From Streptomyces seoulensis (GTDB lineage Bacteria; Actinomycetota; Actinomycetes; Streptomycetales; Streptomycetaceae), in the NCBI GenBank assembly GCA_013364255.1, contig CP054936.1, positions 1,736,001 to 1,800,000 of the forward strand: a stretch of 64,000 nucleotides of DNA. The letters run 5' to 3'. Below the pieces are notes generated by a model. That model searched no databases, was not told the DNA's origin, and saw only the letters and a program-made list of their open reading frames with translations. Below are positions 34,792 to 43,233 of this stretch, one piece after another. Position numbers and translations under genes: made by a program. Each line of letters begins with the position of its first letter. Positions within the stretch are counted from its first letter, which is position 1.

Positions 34792-36201
34792 TCACACCCG
34801 GCGGCGCACCCGCAGCGGTGCGTACAGGAGCAGGGCGGCGAGGAACGCCACCGGGTAGGCGAGATCGGCGCCGTGCAGGGCGCGGGCGACCGGGCCGACG
34901 TACAGGCCGGTGCTCATGAACGGCACCGCGACGGCGAAGCCGGCGACGAACGCCACGAGCGCCGGCCACCAAGGCGCCCGCGCCGCCTCCTCCGCCGCGA
35001 GGTCCACCGGCCGGCCGTCGCGCGCCCGCGCGCGGGCCAGCCAGTCGACGGTCACGATCGCCACGAAGCCGGGGATCCAGTAGCCGACGAACAGCAGCAC
35101 GTTCTGGAAGCGGGCGGTGGTGTCGGCGGCGTGCATCCACAGCACGAGCGGGAAACCGAGCACCGCGGCGAGCGCGGCGGCCACCGGACGCGGCAGCCGG
35201 ACGCCGACGGTCTGCAACGCCAGTGACCCGCTGTAGTCGTTCATCGCGTTGCTGCACAGCGCCGCGAGGGCCACCGCGAGGAGCCCGAACGCGCCGAGCG
35301 CGCCGCCGCCCAGCAGCCGGTCCACCCCGCGGGCGGTCTGGTCGGTGAACTGCGCCGCGCCCCACAGCCCGAGCGCCTGCACCGCGACGAAGGACGTTCC
35401 GACCCCGAGCAGGGTGCACCAGAACATCCGCCCACGGGACGCCGTGCGCGGCAGGTAGCGGCTGAAGTCGCTGGCGTACGGCGCCCACGAGAGGGCGAGG
35501 CTCAACGCGACGGTGCAGGTCAGCACGAACGCGCCCGCGCGGTCGGCGCCGTGCGCGCTCGCGGCTGTCGTGGGCTGGGCGCCGTGCGCGAGCTTCACCG
35601 CGAGGACGGCGAACGCGGCGGCGAGAGCGAAGGTCATCACCGTCTGCAGGCGGTGGATCGCCTCGTAGCCGATGACGCCCAGCGCCCCTTGGGCCGCGAG
35701 CATCACCAGGACGCCCAGCCAGAACGGCCAGCCGAACAACTGGGCCAGCGCGTCGCCGCCGAACAGACCGATCAGCGCGTCCCAGGCGATGGACGACAGC
35801 CACTGGAGAGCGCCCGGCAGCACGACGCCCCGCCCGAAGGCCAGCCTCGCCAGCGGGAGTTGGCCCGCCCCGGTCTGGCTGCCCCAGGTGCCCAGGTAAG
35901 CGGTGGGCACCGCGCCGAGCAGGGTGCCGAGCACCACGGCGAGCAGCGCGGTGCCGAAGTCCAGCCCGAGGGCCGCCCCGACAGTGCCGGTGAACACCCC
36001 GGTCATCGTCAGGTTGGGGGCGAACCACACGGTGAACAGCCGCCGGGGGCCGCCGTAGCGGGCATCCTCCGGCACCGGCGCGATACCGCGCGCCTCCACC
36101 CGCAGATCCCCGGGCGCCGTCGGCATCCGCCCGTCGAAGACACCCCGCGCCTCGGCAACGGCAGCCCCGTCACGGGCATCACGGGCATACGGCAATGACA
36201 T
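34792..36201 (-). CDS. cytX: NCS1 permease, CytX-type thiamine-precursor (HMP) transporter
   Basis: 469 residues with about twelve membrane segments of the nucleobase-cation-symport-1 family (FTVWFAPNLTMTGVFTGTVG; SWAPYASDFSRYLPR; NAMNDYSGSLALQTVGVRLP). NCS1 members carry cytosine, allantoin, hydantoins or thiamine precursors. The TPP riboswitch immediately upstream identifies this one as a hydroxymethylpyrimidine or related thiamine-precursor importer. The ATG at 36201 uses GGAGGG contributed by the riboswitch itself. The C-terminus (LRVRRRV) is positively charged and cytoplasmic. Confidence 0.93.
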   Translation of the reverse strand: MSLPYARDARDGAAVAEARGVFDGRMPTAPGDLRVEARGIAPVPEDARYGGPRRLFTVWFAPNLTMTGVFTGTVGAALGLDFGTALLAVVLGTLLGAVPTAYLGTWGSQTGAGQLPLARLAFGRGVVLPGALQWLSSIAWDALIGLFGGDALAQLFGWPFWLGVLVMLAAQGALGVIGYEAIHRLQTVMTFALAAAFAVLAVKLAHGAQPTTAASAHGADRAGAFVLTCTVALSLALSWAPYASDFSRYLPRTASRGRMFWCTLLGVGTSFVAVQALGLWGAAQFTDQTARGVDRLLGGGALGAFGLLAVALAALCSNAMNDYSGSLALQTVGVRLPRPVAAALAAVLGFPLVLWMHAADTTARFQNVLLFVGYWIPGFVAIVTVDWLARARARDGRPVDLAAEEAARAPWWPALVAFVAGFAVAVPFMSTGLYVGPVARALHGADLAYPVAFLAALLLYAPLRVRRRV

Positions 36202-36203
36202 AC

Positions 36204-36280
36204 GACATCCCTCCGCCAGTCCTAACTGGTTCAGGTTCGACGGGTGTGATCTCAGCCCACGCGCGGGGCACCCCGTGTCC
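36204..36280 (-). promoter_or_regulatory. TPP (THI-box) riboswitch
   Basis: Reading the minus strand, all conserved TPP aptamer elements are present in order: the P1 strand GGACA, CGGGGTGCCC, GGGCTGAGA, ACCCGTCGAACCTGA, the CCAGTTAGGACTGG hairpin, and CGGAGGGA closing with TGTC that pairs with GACA. It ends two bases before the permease ATG. The conserved GGAGGG (36214-36209) is also the only good ribosome binding site, so ligand-bound folding should directly hide it. High thiamine diphosphate would therefore shut translation off. Confidence 0.96.
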
Positions 36281-36461
36281 AGGTACGCCGGTCAGAATAA
36301 CCCGGCCCGGTGACCGGTGCCGATGTCCTGCCGATCGCCGACGACAGACGGTGGCGCACAGTGCCCTGGGACAGCCGGAGCAAGCTCGGATCCGGGGCCG
36401 TGCGCCTGGCCGGTCCCGGCGTCCGGGGAGAACCGGCCACGTCCTGACCATCCGTGCGTGC

Positions 36462-36499
36462 GCCAGGGCCGGACCGGGAGTCCGGCCCGGCCCTGGCGA
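36462..36499 (-). terminator. Strong hairpin terminator
   Basis: Perfect 12-bp arms CGCCAGGGCCGG (36462-36473) and its complement (36488-36499). It lies just downstream of the stop of the minus-strand surface-protein pseudogene at 36505. Confidence 0.85.
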
Positions 36500-36504
36500 T
36501 TGGT

Positions 36505-37769
36505 TCAGTTTACGGTGAAGGAGTAGTCGTACATGGTCAGTTGGATGCCGGAACGGGTCGTCGCGTAGACCTGGAGGTCGTAGGGGCCCTCCGACGCCGG
36601 GGCCCACTCGACGCTCGCGGCGTGGTGCGTGTCCGCGCTGACCGTGACCTCCGGATCCCCGTTGAAGGAGTACGTGTAGCTCACGACGCCCTTCACTCTG
36701 GGCGTGAACGTGAACGTGAACGTGAACGTGCCCGGGACGCCCGCGCCGCCGCCGGAACCGTTCTCGGGGTAGGCGGAGGAAGCGACGACGGGAGTCGTGT
36801 CGTAGAAGATGCCCCACGAGGCCGCGTCACTGATCCAGCCGTTCGCGCTCCTGCTGGTCACCTCGACGCGCTCGCCGGCGACGCCGTCGAGTGTGAGCTT
36901 CGTTCGGGCCGTGCCGTTCGCCGCCGCCGCGAGCTCGATGGTCCTGTCGTCGTCCACGCCGCCCACCGTCCGCACGGAGTAGCCGACGACCGGGCTCTTC
37001 GACTGGAGCGCGGCGTCGGGCCGGAACGTGAACGTCGTCGGCCTGCCGAACTCGGGTGCGGGGACGGCCGGGGTGACGGTGGGCGCCGTGCTGCCGACGC
37101 GAAACGTGTAGCTGGTGGTCGCCGACGGATTGAAAGCCCGGTCGAGGCTGCTCACCCACAGGGTCATCGGGCCGGAGCCGGCCGGTGCATCAGGCTGAAC
37201 GTGGCCGAACCGCCGGGCGCGTCGGCACGCACGAAGTGTCCCGGGTCCGCGTACGGGTCCTCGGGCTGCGGGATGCCCCAGTCGCCGGTGCGCGCGATGA
37301 CGACGACCGGCAGGGGCTGCGTCCATGAGTACTCGAACCCGGTGACACCGGAGATGCCGTTGGCGTCCAGCGTGAACGTGACCGGCTCACCGCCCTGATT
37401 CACCTGGTCCGGCGGGTAGTTCGACGAGGAGACGGTGGGCGCGCTCGCCGGGAGGGTGTCGTCGACGGTGACGTAACAGGGGGCGGACCAGTCCGAGGCC
37501 CCGTCGCCGGCCACCGTCTGCGCCTGCCACGCGTAGGTCTGCCCGTCGGTGAGTGTCTCGGCGGGCAGGCGGCCGGCGGCCTCGGATCCGGCGACGGCGT
37601 GGTCACGGGTGACCGTCGTGACCTGCGACGGGTCGGTCACGGGCCAGGCCTGATACCGGACGGCGAGCGGGGACCCGCCGGCGGTGCCGACGGTTCCGGG
37701 GATGCCTTCGACGACAACGCCGTTGCCGGCCCAGAGATACGTGGGGCGGCCCGCGTCGGTCGAGCACCT
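36505..37769 (-). pseudogene. 5'-truncated, frameshifted secreted repeat protein (DNRLRE/LamG-type wall protein)
   Basis: The recognisable part begins at CSTDAGRPTYLW (near 37769) with no start codon; upstream sequence is unrelated. One frame runs through TLTDGQTYAWQAQTVAGDG and SAPCYVTVDDTLPAS to GGSATFSLM. The protein then continues in the next frame from PAGSGPMTLWVSSLDRAFNP to the end at 36505, so a one-base shift lies near 37175-37190. The immunoglobulin-like repeats (SAYPENG..GVPGTFTF) are typical of large secreted Streptomyces proteins with LamG or DNRLRE domains. Both a lost 5' end and a frameshift make it a pseudogene. The terminator is still intact. Confidence 0.75.
36704..36730. 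repeat. Hexanucleotide tandem repeat (GTGAAC, 4.5 copies)
   Basis: GTGAAC is repeated four times plus GTG within the truncated surface-protein gene, encoding a run of Phe-Thr dipeptides (TFTFTFTFTP) on the minus strand. Homologues usually have a single GTFTF here, so it looks like a slippage expansion that keeps frame. Confidence 0.75.
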
Positions 37770-38293
37770 GCGGATGCCCGCGCAAGGCGCTCGGATACGT
37801 ACTGGCGTGCGGGCAGCGACAGGATCGTACGGGCACGTCTTGGACAGCACATGACAAGTTAAGAAGGCATGATCGAACGGCGTGAGCTTCGTCGACCGGG
37901 CAGCGCGCCGCAGCTGTCGTTGCCGCACACGACGGGGCGTGCCCGCAGATCGAGTCGTACCTGCCCGAGCGCTTCGGCACTCGACGGCCGGACCGGCGCC
38001 GGGAGCGGCGATGGGGTCAACGAAGCTCCCCTGCTGTCGCACCCCTGGCCGAGTGGCACACGGGAGAGCCTCGGGGGTGGGGGCGCCCCTCCCGCTGACG
38101 CGGGGATACGCCTCGGCCCTGGTGGACCCCGCTCGGTCGGCTCGTCGCGGACCTTCAAGTCTGGCGCACCTTGGAGGAACGCGGTCACCTTTTCGGGGAT
38201 CCCGCTGTGCGGAACCCTGGATTACGGAATCGTCTGTGCCCGTGCGTTCGATCAGCCGGGCGAGGATGCCGCGAAGAGCAGAGGGGCGAGGCG
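37770..38293. other. Intergenic region, no intact gene seen
   Basis: 524 bases between the lost 5' end of the surface-protein pseudogene and the next gene. One plus-strand frame contains AVVAAHDGACPQIESYLPER followed by a stop and lacks a start; it may be another gene fragment but is not recognised. The rest shows no coding bias. Confidence 0.45.
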
Positions 38294-38911
38294 ATGGGTG
38301 AAGGCGAGAGGGAGACGTGGACGACGGAGGAGTTCGGGCCGTCGCACGCGGGTGCCGTCGGGGTGCTGCTGGCCGACGGCACCGTCCCGGACCCCGTGCT
38401 CTTCCTCAGCTCTTCCGGAGCGGAGTGCAGGCGGGTCTCGCAGTGGAGCGTCTACGACGGCCGCTCCTGTGGCGGCCCTCGGGCGGCGGCGCTGCGCGCG
38501 GTGTGCTCGTGCGGCTGGACGGGAACCGGCCGCGCCCTCGACTGGAACCAGAGCAGCGACGGCGACGGCGAGGACCCGGGCGAGGCCGCCGAAGCCGTCG
38601 CCGACGCCTGCGGCCGAGACTGGGACGCGCACACCGTTGAGGTCGCGCGGTCGGCGCTGCCGCTCCCGCAGACGGTCACCGCTCTGCTGGAGCAACTGGA
38701 ACGGGAGATCGAGAAGCTGGCGAAGCACTCACCACTGGCCGCGGTACGCGCGGCCCGCCACCTGGAGATCCTCGCCGCGCGCAGCGCCTACTGGCCGGCG
38801 CGCGACATCGCACGGGACACGCCGCCCGAGGAGGCCGCCGCCGCACTCGGGCTGAGCCCGCACGACGCGCGAGGCCACTTGGCGCGCTTCGGTGACTTCA
38901 GCCGCTTCTGA
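38294..38911 (+). CDS. Hypothetical protein, acidic
   Basis: 205 residues beginning MGEGERETWTTEEFGPSHAG, with GAGGGGCGAGG upstream of the ATG. A CSCGWTG motif near residue 75 resembles a short metal-binding or structural pair. The C-terminal third is helical (VRAARHLEILAARSAYWPAR; EEAAAALGLSPHDARGHLAR) and could bind a partner or DNA. Streptomyces encode many such small proteins of unknown role. No family was recognised and neighbours give no clear context. Confidence 0.75.
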   Translation: MGEGERETWTTEEFGPSHAGAVGVLLADGTVPDPVLFLSSSGAECRRVSQWSVYDGRSCGGPRAAALRAVCSCGWTGTGRALDWNQSSDGDGEDPGEAAEAVADACGRDWDAHTVEVARSALPLPQTVTALLEQLEREIEKLAKHSPLAAVRAARHLEILAARSAYWPARDIARDTPPEEAAAALGLSPHDARGHLARFGDFSRF

Positions 38912-38950
38912 GCACGCCCCGCCATCGGTCGACGGCACGTTCTGCGGTCC

Positions 38951-39039
38951 CCGCACCGCACCGCACCGGACCGCACCGGACCGGACCGGACTGGACCGGA
39001 CCGCACCGGACCGGACCGGACGGGACGGGACGGGACGGG
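38951..39039. repeat. Imperfect pentanucleotide tandem array (CCGCA/CCGGA/CGGGA)
   Basis: About 18 consecutive 5-base units: mostly CCGGA with CCGCA variants, then CGGGA units at the end. It lies in the 353-base gap between the hypothetical gene and the STAND-like gene, 225 bases before the latter. Such low-complexity arrays arise by slippage. The remainder of the gap has no gene or clear promoter. Confidence 0.85.
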
Positions 39040-39264
39040 CAGGCGGAGACGGACTTCGCGTCGGCCGGCGGCCAGGCGACGGCGCGGGAGCCGAGCGCTG
39101 TCTGGTTCAGTTCTGGGCCCGCTGGATCCGACCTGCGACGCCCGCGGCCGCGCAAGGAACCAGGACGCGGCACGACTTCCTCATGGCCGGATGTTTCCGT
39201 GACCCCCGGGCACGGCGATACAGTCCGGCGAGGGACGGACGGGTGACCAGGGGGAGGAGCCGGC

Positions 39265-41403
39265 ATGCTGGAGGTCGTGGCGCTCAGCGCACTCACCACG
39301 TTCTTGCTGAGCGTGGGGAACGGGGCCGCTGGAGAGGTCGGCAAGAACCTGACCCTGTCGGCGGGCGCTCTGGTGAGGCGGACCCTGGGACGCGAGATCC
39401 CGCTGCCCGCCGGCGAGGAGGAGAGGTCCGAACTGGCCGGCCGCCTGCACACGGCGATGAGCCGCGATCCGCGACGAGCCGGTGAGTGGGCCCACCTCGT
39501 GGACAGCGCCCGGGTCCGGACCGAGACGCCGTCGCGCGGTGGCATGCCCCCGGCCCCCTGGGCGTTCACGAACCGGCAGAAGGTGCTCAGGCAACTGATG
39601 CGGGAAGCGGGGCGGCCCTGGGAGGGCAGGCCCCGGGTCGCGCTCCTGTCAGGTCCTCCGGGAAGCGGCACCACCGCGGTGGCCCTGCGCCTCGGCCCGG
39701 AGAGCCGCGACCGCTTCCCCGACGGGCAGTTCTACGTCGATCTGCGCGACGCCCGCGACGACGAGAGCGGACCGGACGCGGCGGCCGTCCTCCTGCGACT
39801 GCTGCGCGAGACGGGGGTGGAGCCCGACCGGATCCCGGCCACCGAAGCCGGCCGGGTGCGGCTCTACCGGCAGATCACCGAGGGCAGCAAGATGCTCGTG
39901 GTGATCGACCACACGACCTCGCTGGCCCAGGTCCGCGGCCTCGTACCGGCGACACCGGACGTCTTCCTTGTGGTCGTCGTCTCCGGACCGCCCCTGCTGC
40001 TGGAGGCGGAACGTGTCCCGGTTCCGCCGCTGACCGACCGGTACGCGAAGCAACTGGTGCGGAAGGTGGCGGGTCAGGCCAACGCCGCGCGGGTGAACGC
40101 GCAGTTGCCCGCACTGCTGGAGCGCTGCCAGGGCAACGCGTTCGTGCTGCACGCCGAGGCGAGGCTGCTGGCCCGCGGCGGGAGCGGTCCCGCACCGCGG
40201 GCCGAGGCATGGCGGCACCACCCGGTACGCGCCGCGGCGCGGCTCGCCGCGGTCCAGCTCGCTCCCGAAGCGGCCCGTCTGTGCCGGCTGACCGCGCTCG
40301 GCGGCTGGCCGTCCGTCAGCGCGGTGATCGCGGCCGCCGCCGCCGGCCTCGACGACGAGCAGGCGGCCGGCCGGATGCTCGACGAGGCCGTGGACGTCGG
40401 ACTCCTGGAGCCTCTTCCCGACCGGCGCTACCGCTTCCGGCCCGAGATCAGGCGCCAGCTCGCGGACACCGCCGCGGCGGAGTACGGAGCCCGGGAGTGC
40501 TCGGCGGCCGTGGGCCGGGTGCTCGACGCCCTCGTGGAGCGGGTGCTGCCCGCGTCGCGCGCGGCCCTGCCGGAGAGCTGGCGGACCGAGCTGCCGGCGG
40601 ACTTCCACGGCGGGAGCGGAGCCGACCAGGACGGCATCGTGGTCCTGGCGGCCGAACTGCCCAACGTGGTCCGGGCGGTGACTCTGGCCGAGGAGTGCGG
40701 GCGGATCGCTGTGGCCCTGTGGCTGGCCCGCGCGCTGTGGCCGCTGCAACTGAAGGCCGGCTACTGGGACGAGGTGCTTCCCGCGCTCCGGGACGCGGCA
40801 CGCTGCGCCGAGGAGAACCGCGCGGACGAGCGCATGGCGGGTGCGCTGCACTTCCAACTGGCGCACTGTCTGGGGGAGATGCGCCGGGAGGAGCAGGCGA
40901 ACCGCGCGGCACGGTCGGCCGTCACCTACGAAAGGGCGGCTGGACATCCGCGCGGCGAGGCGTCGGCCGTGGAACTGCTGGGTCTGCTGAGCCTGAACCG
41001 ATGGGAGTACGAGGAGGCGTACGACAGGTTCGCCGAGGCCGAGACCATCTACCGCAGGCTGACGGCCGACCAGGAGGGCGCGGCGGACCTTCCGCGGGCC
41101 CTCGCCCTGATCGAACGCCACAAGGGCCGGGCCCTGCGCGGCCAGGGCCGGCTGGAGGAGTCCCGCCAGGCGCTGGAACACGCTGTGGACTTCTTCGCCG
41201 GGCGGACCGGAGCGCCCCCCGAGGCGTACAACCATGCCCGCGCCCTCACCGACCTCGCGGAGACCCTGCACGACGACGGCGACGACACGACGGCGCTGGT
41301 GAGGATCGGCGAGGCGGAAGCCCTGCTTCCGCCGACCGCGACGCCGCATCTCGCCTATCTGGCCCGGTTGCGGGAGCGCTGCGAGGGAGGCGCGGCCCGG
41401 TAG
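39265..41403 (+). CDS. STAND/NB-ARC-like protein with TPR region and degenerate Walker A
   Basis: 712 residues. An N-terminal hydrophobic helix (VVALSALTTFLLSVG) may anchor it. An NB-ARC/AAA-like domain spans roughly 100-330, and a TPR-type helical region runs from about 450 to 700 (LGLLSLNRWEYEEAYDRFAE; HKGRALRGQGRLEESRQALE). Order and sequence resemble the NTPase-TPR halves of AfsR-like and bacterial NLR-like proteins. Oddity: Walker A reads GPPGSGTT (130-137), with Thr where the invariant Lys should be, and Walker B reads LVVIDH. ATP hydrolysis is therefore doubtful. The start has GGGGAGGAG upstream. Its 3' end overlaps the convergent gene by 49 bases. Confidence 0.85.
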   Translation: MLEVVALSALTTFLLSVGNGAAGEVGKNLTLSAGALVRRTLGREIPLPAGEEERSELAGRLHTAMSRDPRRAGEWAHLVDSARVRTETPSRGGMPPAPWAFTNRQKVLRQLMREAGRPWEGRPRVALLSGPPGSGTTAVALRLGPESRDRFPDGQFYVDLRDARDDESGPDAAAVLLRLLRETGVEPDRIPATEAGRVRLYRQITEGSKMLVVIDHTTSLAQVRGLVPATPDVFLVVVVSGPPLLLEAERVPVPPLTDRYAKQLVRKVAGQANAARVNAQLPALLERCQGNAFVLHAEARLLARGGSGPAPRAEAWRHHPVRAAARLAAVQLAPEAARLCRLTALGGWPSVSAVIAAAAAGLDDEQAAGRMLDEAVDVGLLEPLPDRRYRFRPEIRRQLADTAAAEYGARECSAAVGRVLDALVERVLPASRAALPESWRTELPADFHGGSGADQDGIVVLAAELPNVVRAVTLAEECGRIAVALWLARALWPLQLKAGYWDEVLPALRDAARCAEENRADERMAGALHFQLAHCLGEMRREEQANRAARSAVTYERAAGHPRGEASAVELLGLLSLNRWEYEEAYDRFAEAETIYRRLTADQEGAADLPRALALIERHKGRALRGQGRLEESRQALEHAVDFFAGRTGAPPEAYNHARALTDLAETLHDDGDDTTALVRIGEAEALLPPTATPHLAYLARLRERCEGGAAR

Positions 41404-43106
41404 TCCGGCCGGTCCGCCTCCACCCGGAACGGGTGCACACCTCCGGCCGTGTGCACTCGAAGCACCACTCCACCCGCGGGTACGGTCCCGCCGTGTGCCA
41501 GCCAGGTGTACAGGGCCGAGGCGGCCGCGGCGGGATCGGCGTCCGCGTCGTCCGAGGCGGACACCCGCAGGACTCCGTGCCGTCTCACCCGTACGGTGCA
41601 GCTGTCGGGCCCGGTCACGTACACCGCGGCCGAGCAGTGCGGATGACGGCGCAGTACCTCGGCGGTCCACAGACCGGGGCCGCCCAGGCGCGGATCGTCC
41701 GGCCGGCCCTCGCGTGTGATGACGTCCGCCAGGTCCAGGTCCCCGGGGCGGCGGGTGTCCTCGTGCACGGCGAGGTGCGCGTCGCCGTCAGCGCCGTACG
41801 GGTGTTCCGTGGAGCGCTCGATCACGATGTCGACGCCGTCCACGTGTGCGCGTACGTGCAACGGGGCCGTCACCTTCCGCGGACCGTACGGGGGGAGCGC
41901 CAAAGGCTCCAGGGACGCGGGCGCGGCCGGCTCGGGAAGGGAGAGCAGGGCGTAGAAATGTCGGCGCAGCAGCTCGGCCGACCGGGCCGGTTCCGAGGTG
42001 ACGAACCTGGCGGCGGCCGGGTCGGGCCGGTGACGGGCGACTGTCCGCTCGATCTGCGGCCGCAGTGCGACGAGCGGATCGAGCCGGGGAGCGTGCCGGA
42101 CGAAGTCCGCGAGCGGGGCCTGCGGGTCGAGCACGCCCGCCCCGTCGGCCGCCAGCAGCACAGGTGTGCCCAGGGCGGCGGCATAGTAGGAGACGGCGCC
42201 GAAATCCCCCAGGACCAGGTCTGCGGCCAGGAGGGCCTGCCGCCAGGCGCGGACGGGGTCGATCAGGGCCAGACCGGCGCGGCGGGCCCGGTCCAGCCAC
42301 ACCCGGATCTGGCCGGGGCCGTGCCCGTACCAGATGTTCGGGTGGAGGACGGCGGCCAGGCGGTAGTCGTCGGCCGGCAACTCGGCCGCGAGGCGGGGCA
42401 GCAGACCGGGCAGCATGTCCTGCTCGCCGCCACTGCCGAAGAGCCCTTCCGGGTTCCAGGTGGAGTTCAGCACGACGAGCCGCTGCCCGCGACGCACCCC
42501 CAACGCCCGCCGGAACCTCTCACGGTAGGGAACCGCCGCGAGCATACGGTCGAAGCAGGGATCACCGGCGAGGACGGCTGCGGGCACCGCGGGGGCGCAC
42601 ACCCGCGCCAACCGCTCCAACTGCTCCGGATGGGAGAGGACGAGCCCGTCCACGAAGGGCTTCCCCTCGTCGAGAAGCCACTCGGGCGACAGCCCGAACG
42701 TCGGCTCCCGGCTCCCGGCTCCCGGCTTGCCCAGTTTCTTGGTGTACCCGGTACCATGTGAGATGACCGACAAATGCCCCTTGATCCGCGCGAGTTCACC
42801 ACCGAAACTCGCGGAGACCGCGAGGTCCAAGGGGGTCGAGAGAGCCTGCTCCCAGGGCAGCACGGGAAGCTCCAGTTCGGCGAACAGCTCCTGTATGCCG
42901 CCCTGGAAGGCGGAGGACCCCGTGGAGGTGACCAGGAGTTGGACGCGGAAGTCGTCGTGGAACAGCGGCACCAGATCCAGCAGGCGGCCGGCCGAGGTGA
43001 CGTTGTGGACCACCAGCAGAACCCGGCGCTGCACGGTCCGGCTCGTCCACCGACCTGATCCCTCGCCGACCGGTACCCGCACCGGCGGGGGGTGGGCTGC
43101 CCCCAC
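41355..43106 (-). CDS. GT-B-like glycosyl/glycerophosphotransferase-fold protein (often annotated translation initiation factor 2-like)
   Basis: 583 residues. The first 400 have the look of a GT-B fold similar to CDP-glycerol glycerophosphotransferases: RVLLVVHNVTSAGRLLDLVP, VISHGTGYTKKLGKPG, LVVLNSTWNPEGLFG, HPNIWYGHGPGQIRVW and ADLVLGDFGAVSYYAAALGT. The GDFGAVSYYAAALG segment corresponds to the donor-binding GD[xS]S region. The last 170 residues form an extra domain of unknown fold. Streptomyces homologues carry the misleading name translation initiation factor 2. The GTG at 43106 has GGGAGG six bases upstream. Donor and acceptor are unknown. Confidence 0.75.
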   Translation of the reverse strand: MGAAHPPPVRVPVGEGSGRWTSRTVQRRVLLVVHNVTSAGRLLDLVPLFHDDFRVQLLVTSTGSSAFQGGIQELFAELELPVLPWEQALSTPLDLAVSASFGGELARIKGHLSVISHGTGYTKKLGKPGAGSREPTFGLSPEWLLDEGKPFVDGLVLSHPEQLERLARVCAPAVPAAVLAGDPCFDRMLAAVPYRERFRRALGVRRGQRLVVLNSTWNPEGLFGSGGEQDMLPGLLPRLAAELPADDYRLAAVLHPNIWYGHGPGQIRVWLDRARRAGLALIDPVRAWRQALLAADLVLGDFGAVSYYAAALGTPVLLAADGAGVLDPQAPLADFVRHAPRLDPLVALRPQIERTVARHRPDPAAARFVTSEPARSAELLRRHFYALLSLPEPAAPASLEPLALPPYGPRKVTAPLHVRAHVDGVDIVIERSTEHPYGADGDAHLAVHEDTRRPGDLDLADVITREGRPDDPRLGGPGLWTAEVLRRHPHCSAAVYVTGPDSCTVRVRRHGVLRVSASDDADADPAAAASALYTWLAHGGTVPAGGVVLRVHTAGGVHPFRVEADRPDYRAAPPSQRSRNRAR

Positions 43107-43233
43107 GCATGACCTCCCACGCGAACATGGCGAACACGACGTCCTCGCGCAGTCACCCTAGTCCACGGCCGGAAGGGGCAGCCGGCTTCGCACCCCGGCC
43201 TCACCGGGGCCTCGCCCGCGCCCGTGTCGGTCG

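Noticed and set aside
38951..39039. Tandem array considered as a CRISPR or origin repeat
   Set aside because: Units are contiguous 5-mers without spacers, and no cas or replication genes are near.
39486..42761. 1091-codon plus-strand frame
   Set aside because: Runs out of frame through the STAND-like gene and antisense through the GT-B-like gene; composition is Arg/Pro/Gly-rich throughout.
41355..43106. Naming this gene translation initiation factor IF-2
   Set aside because: No GTP-binding motifs of IF-2 are present; the sequence looks like a GT-B fold.
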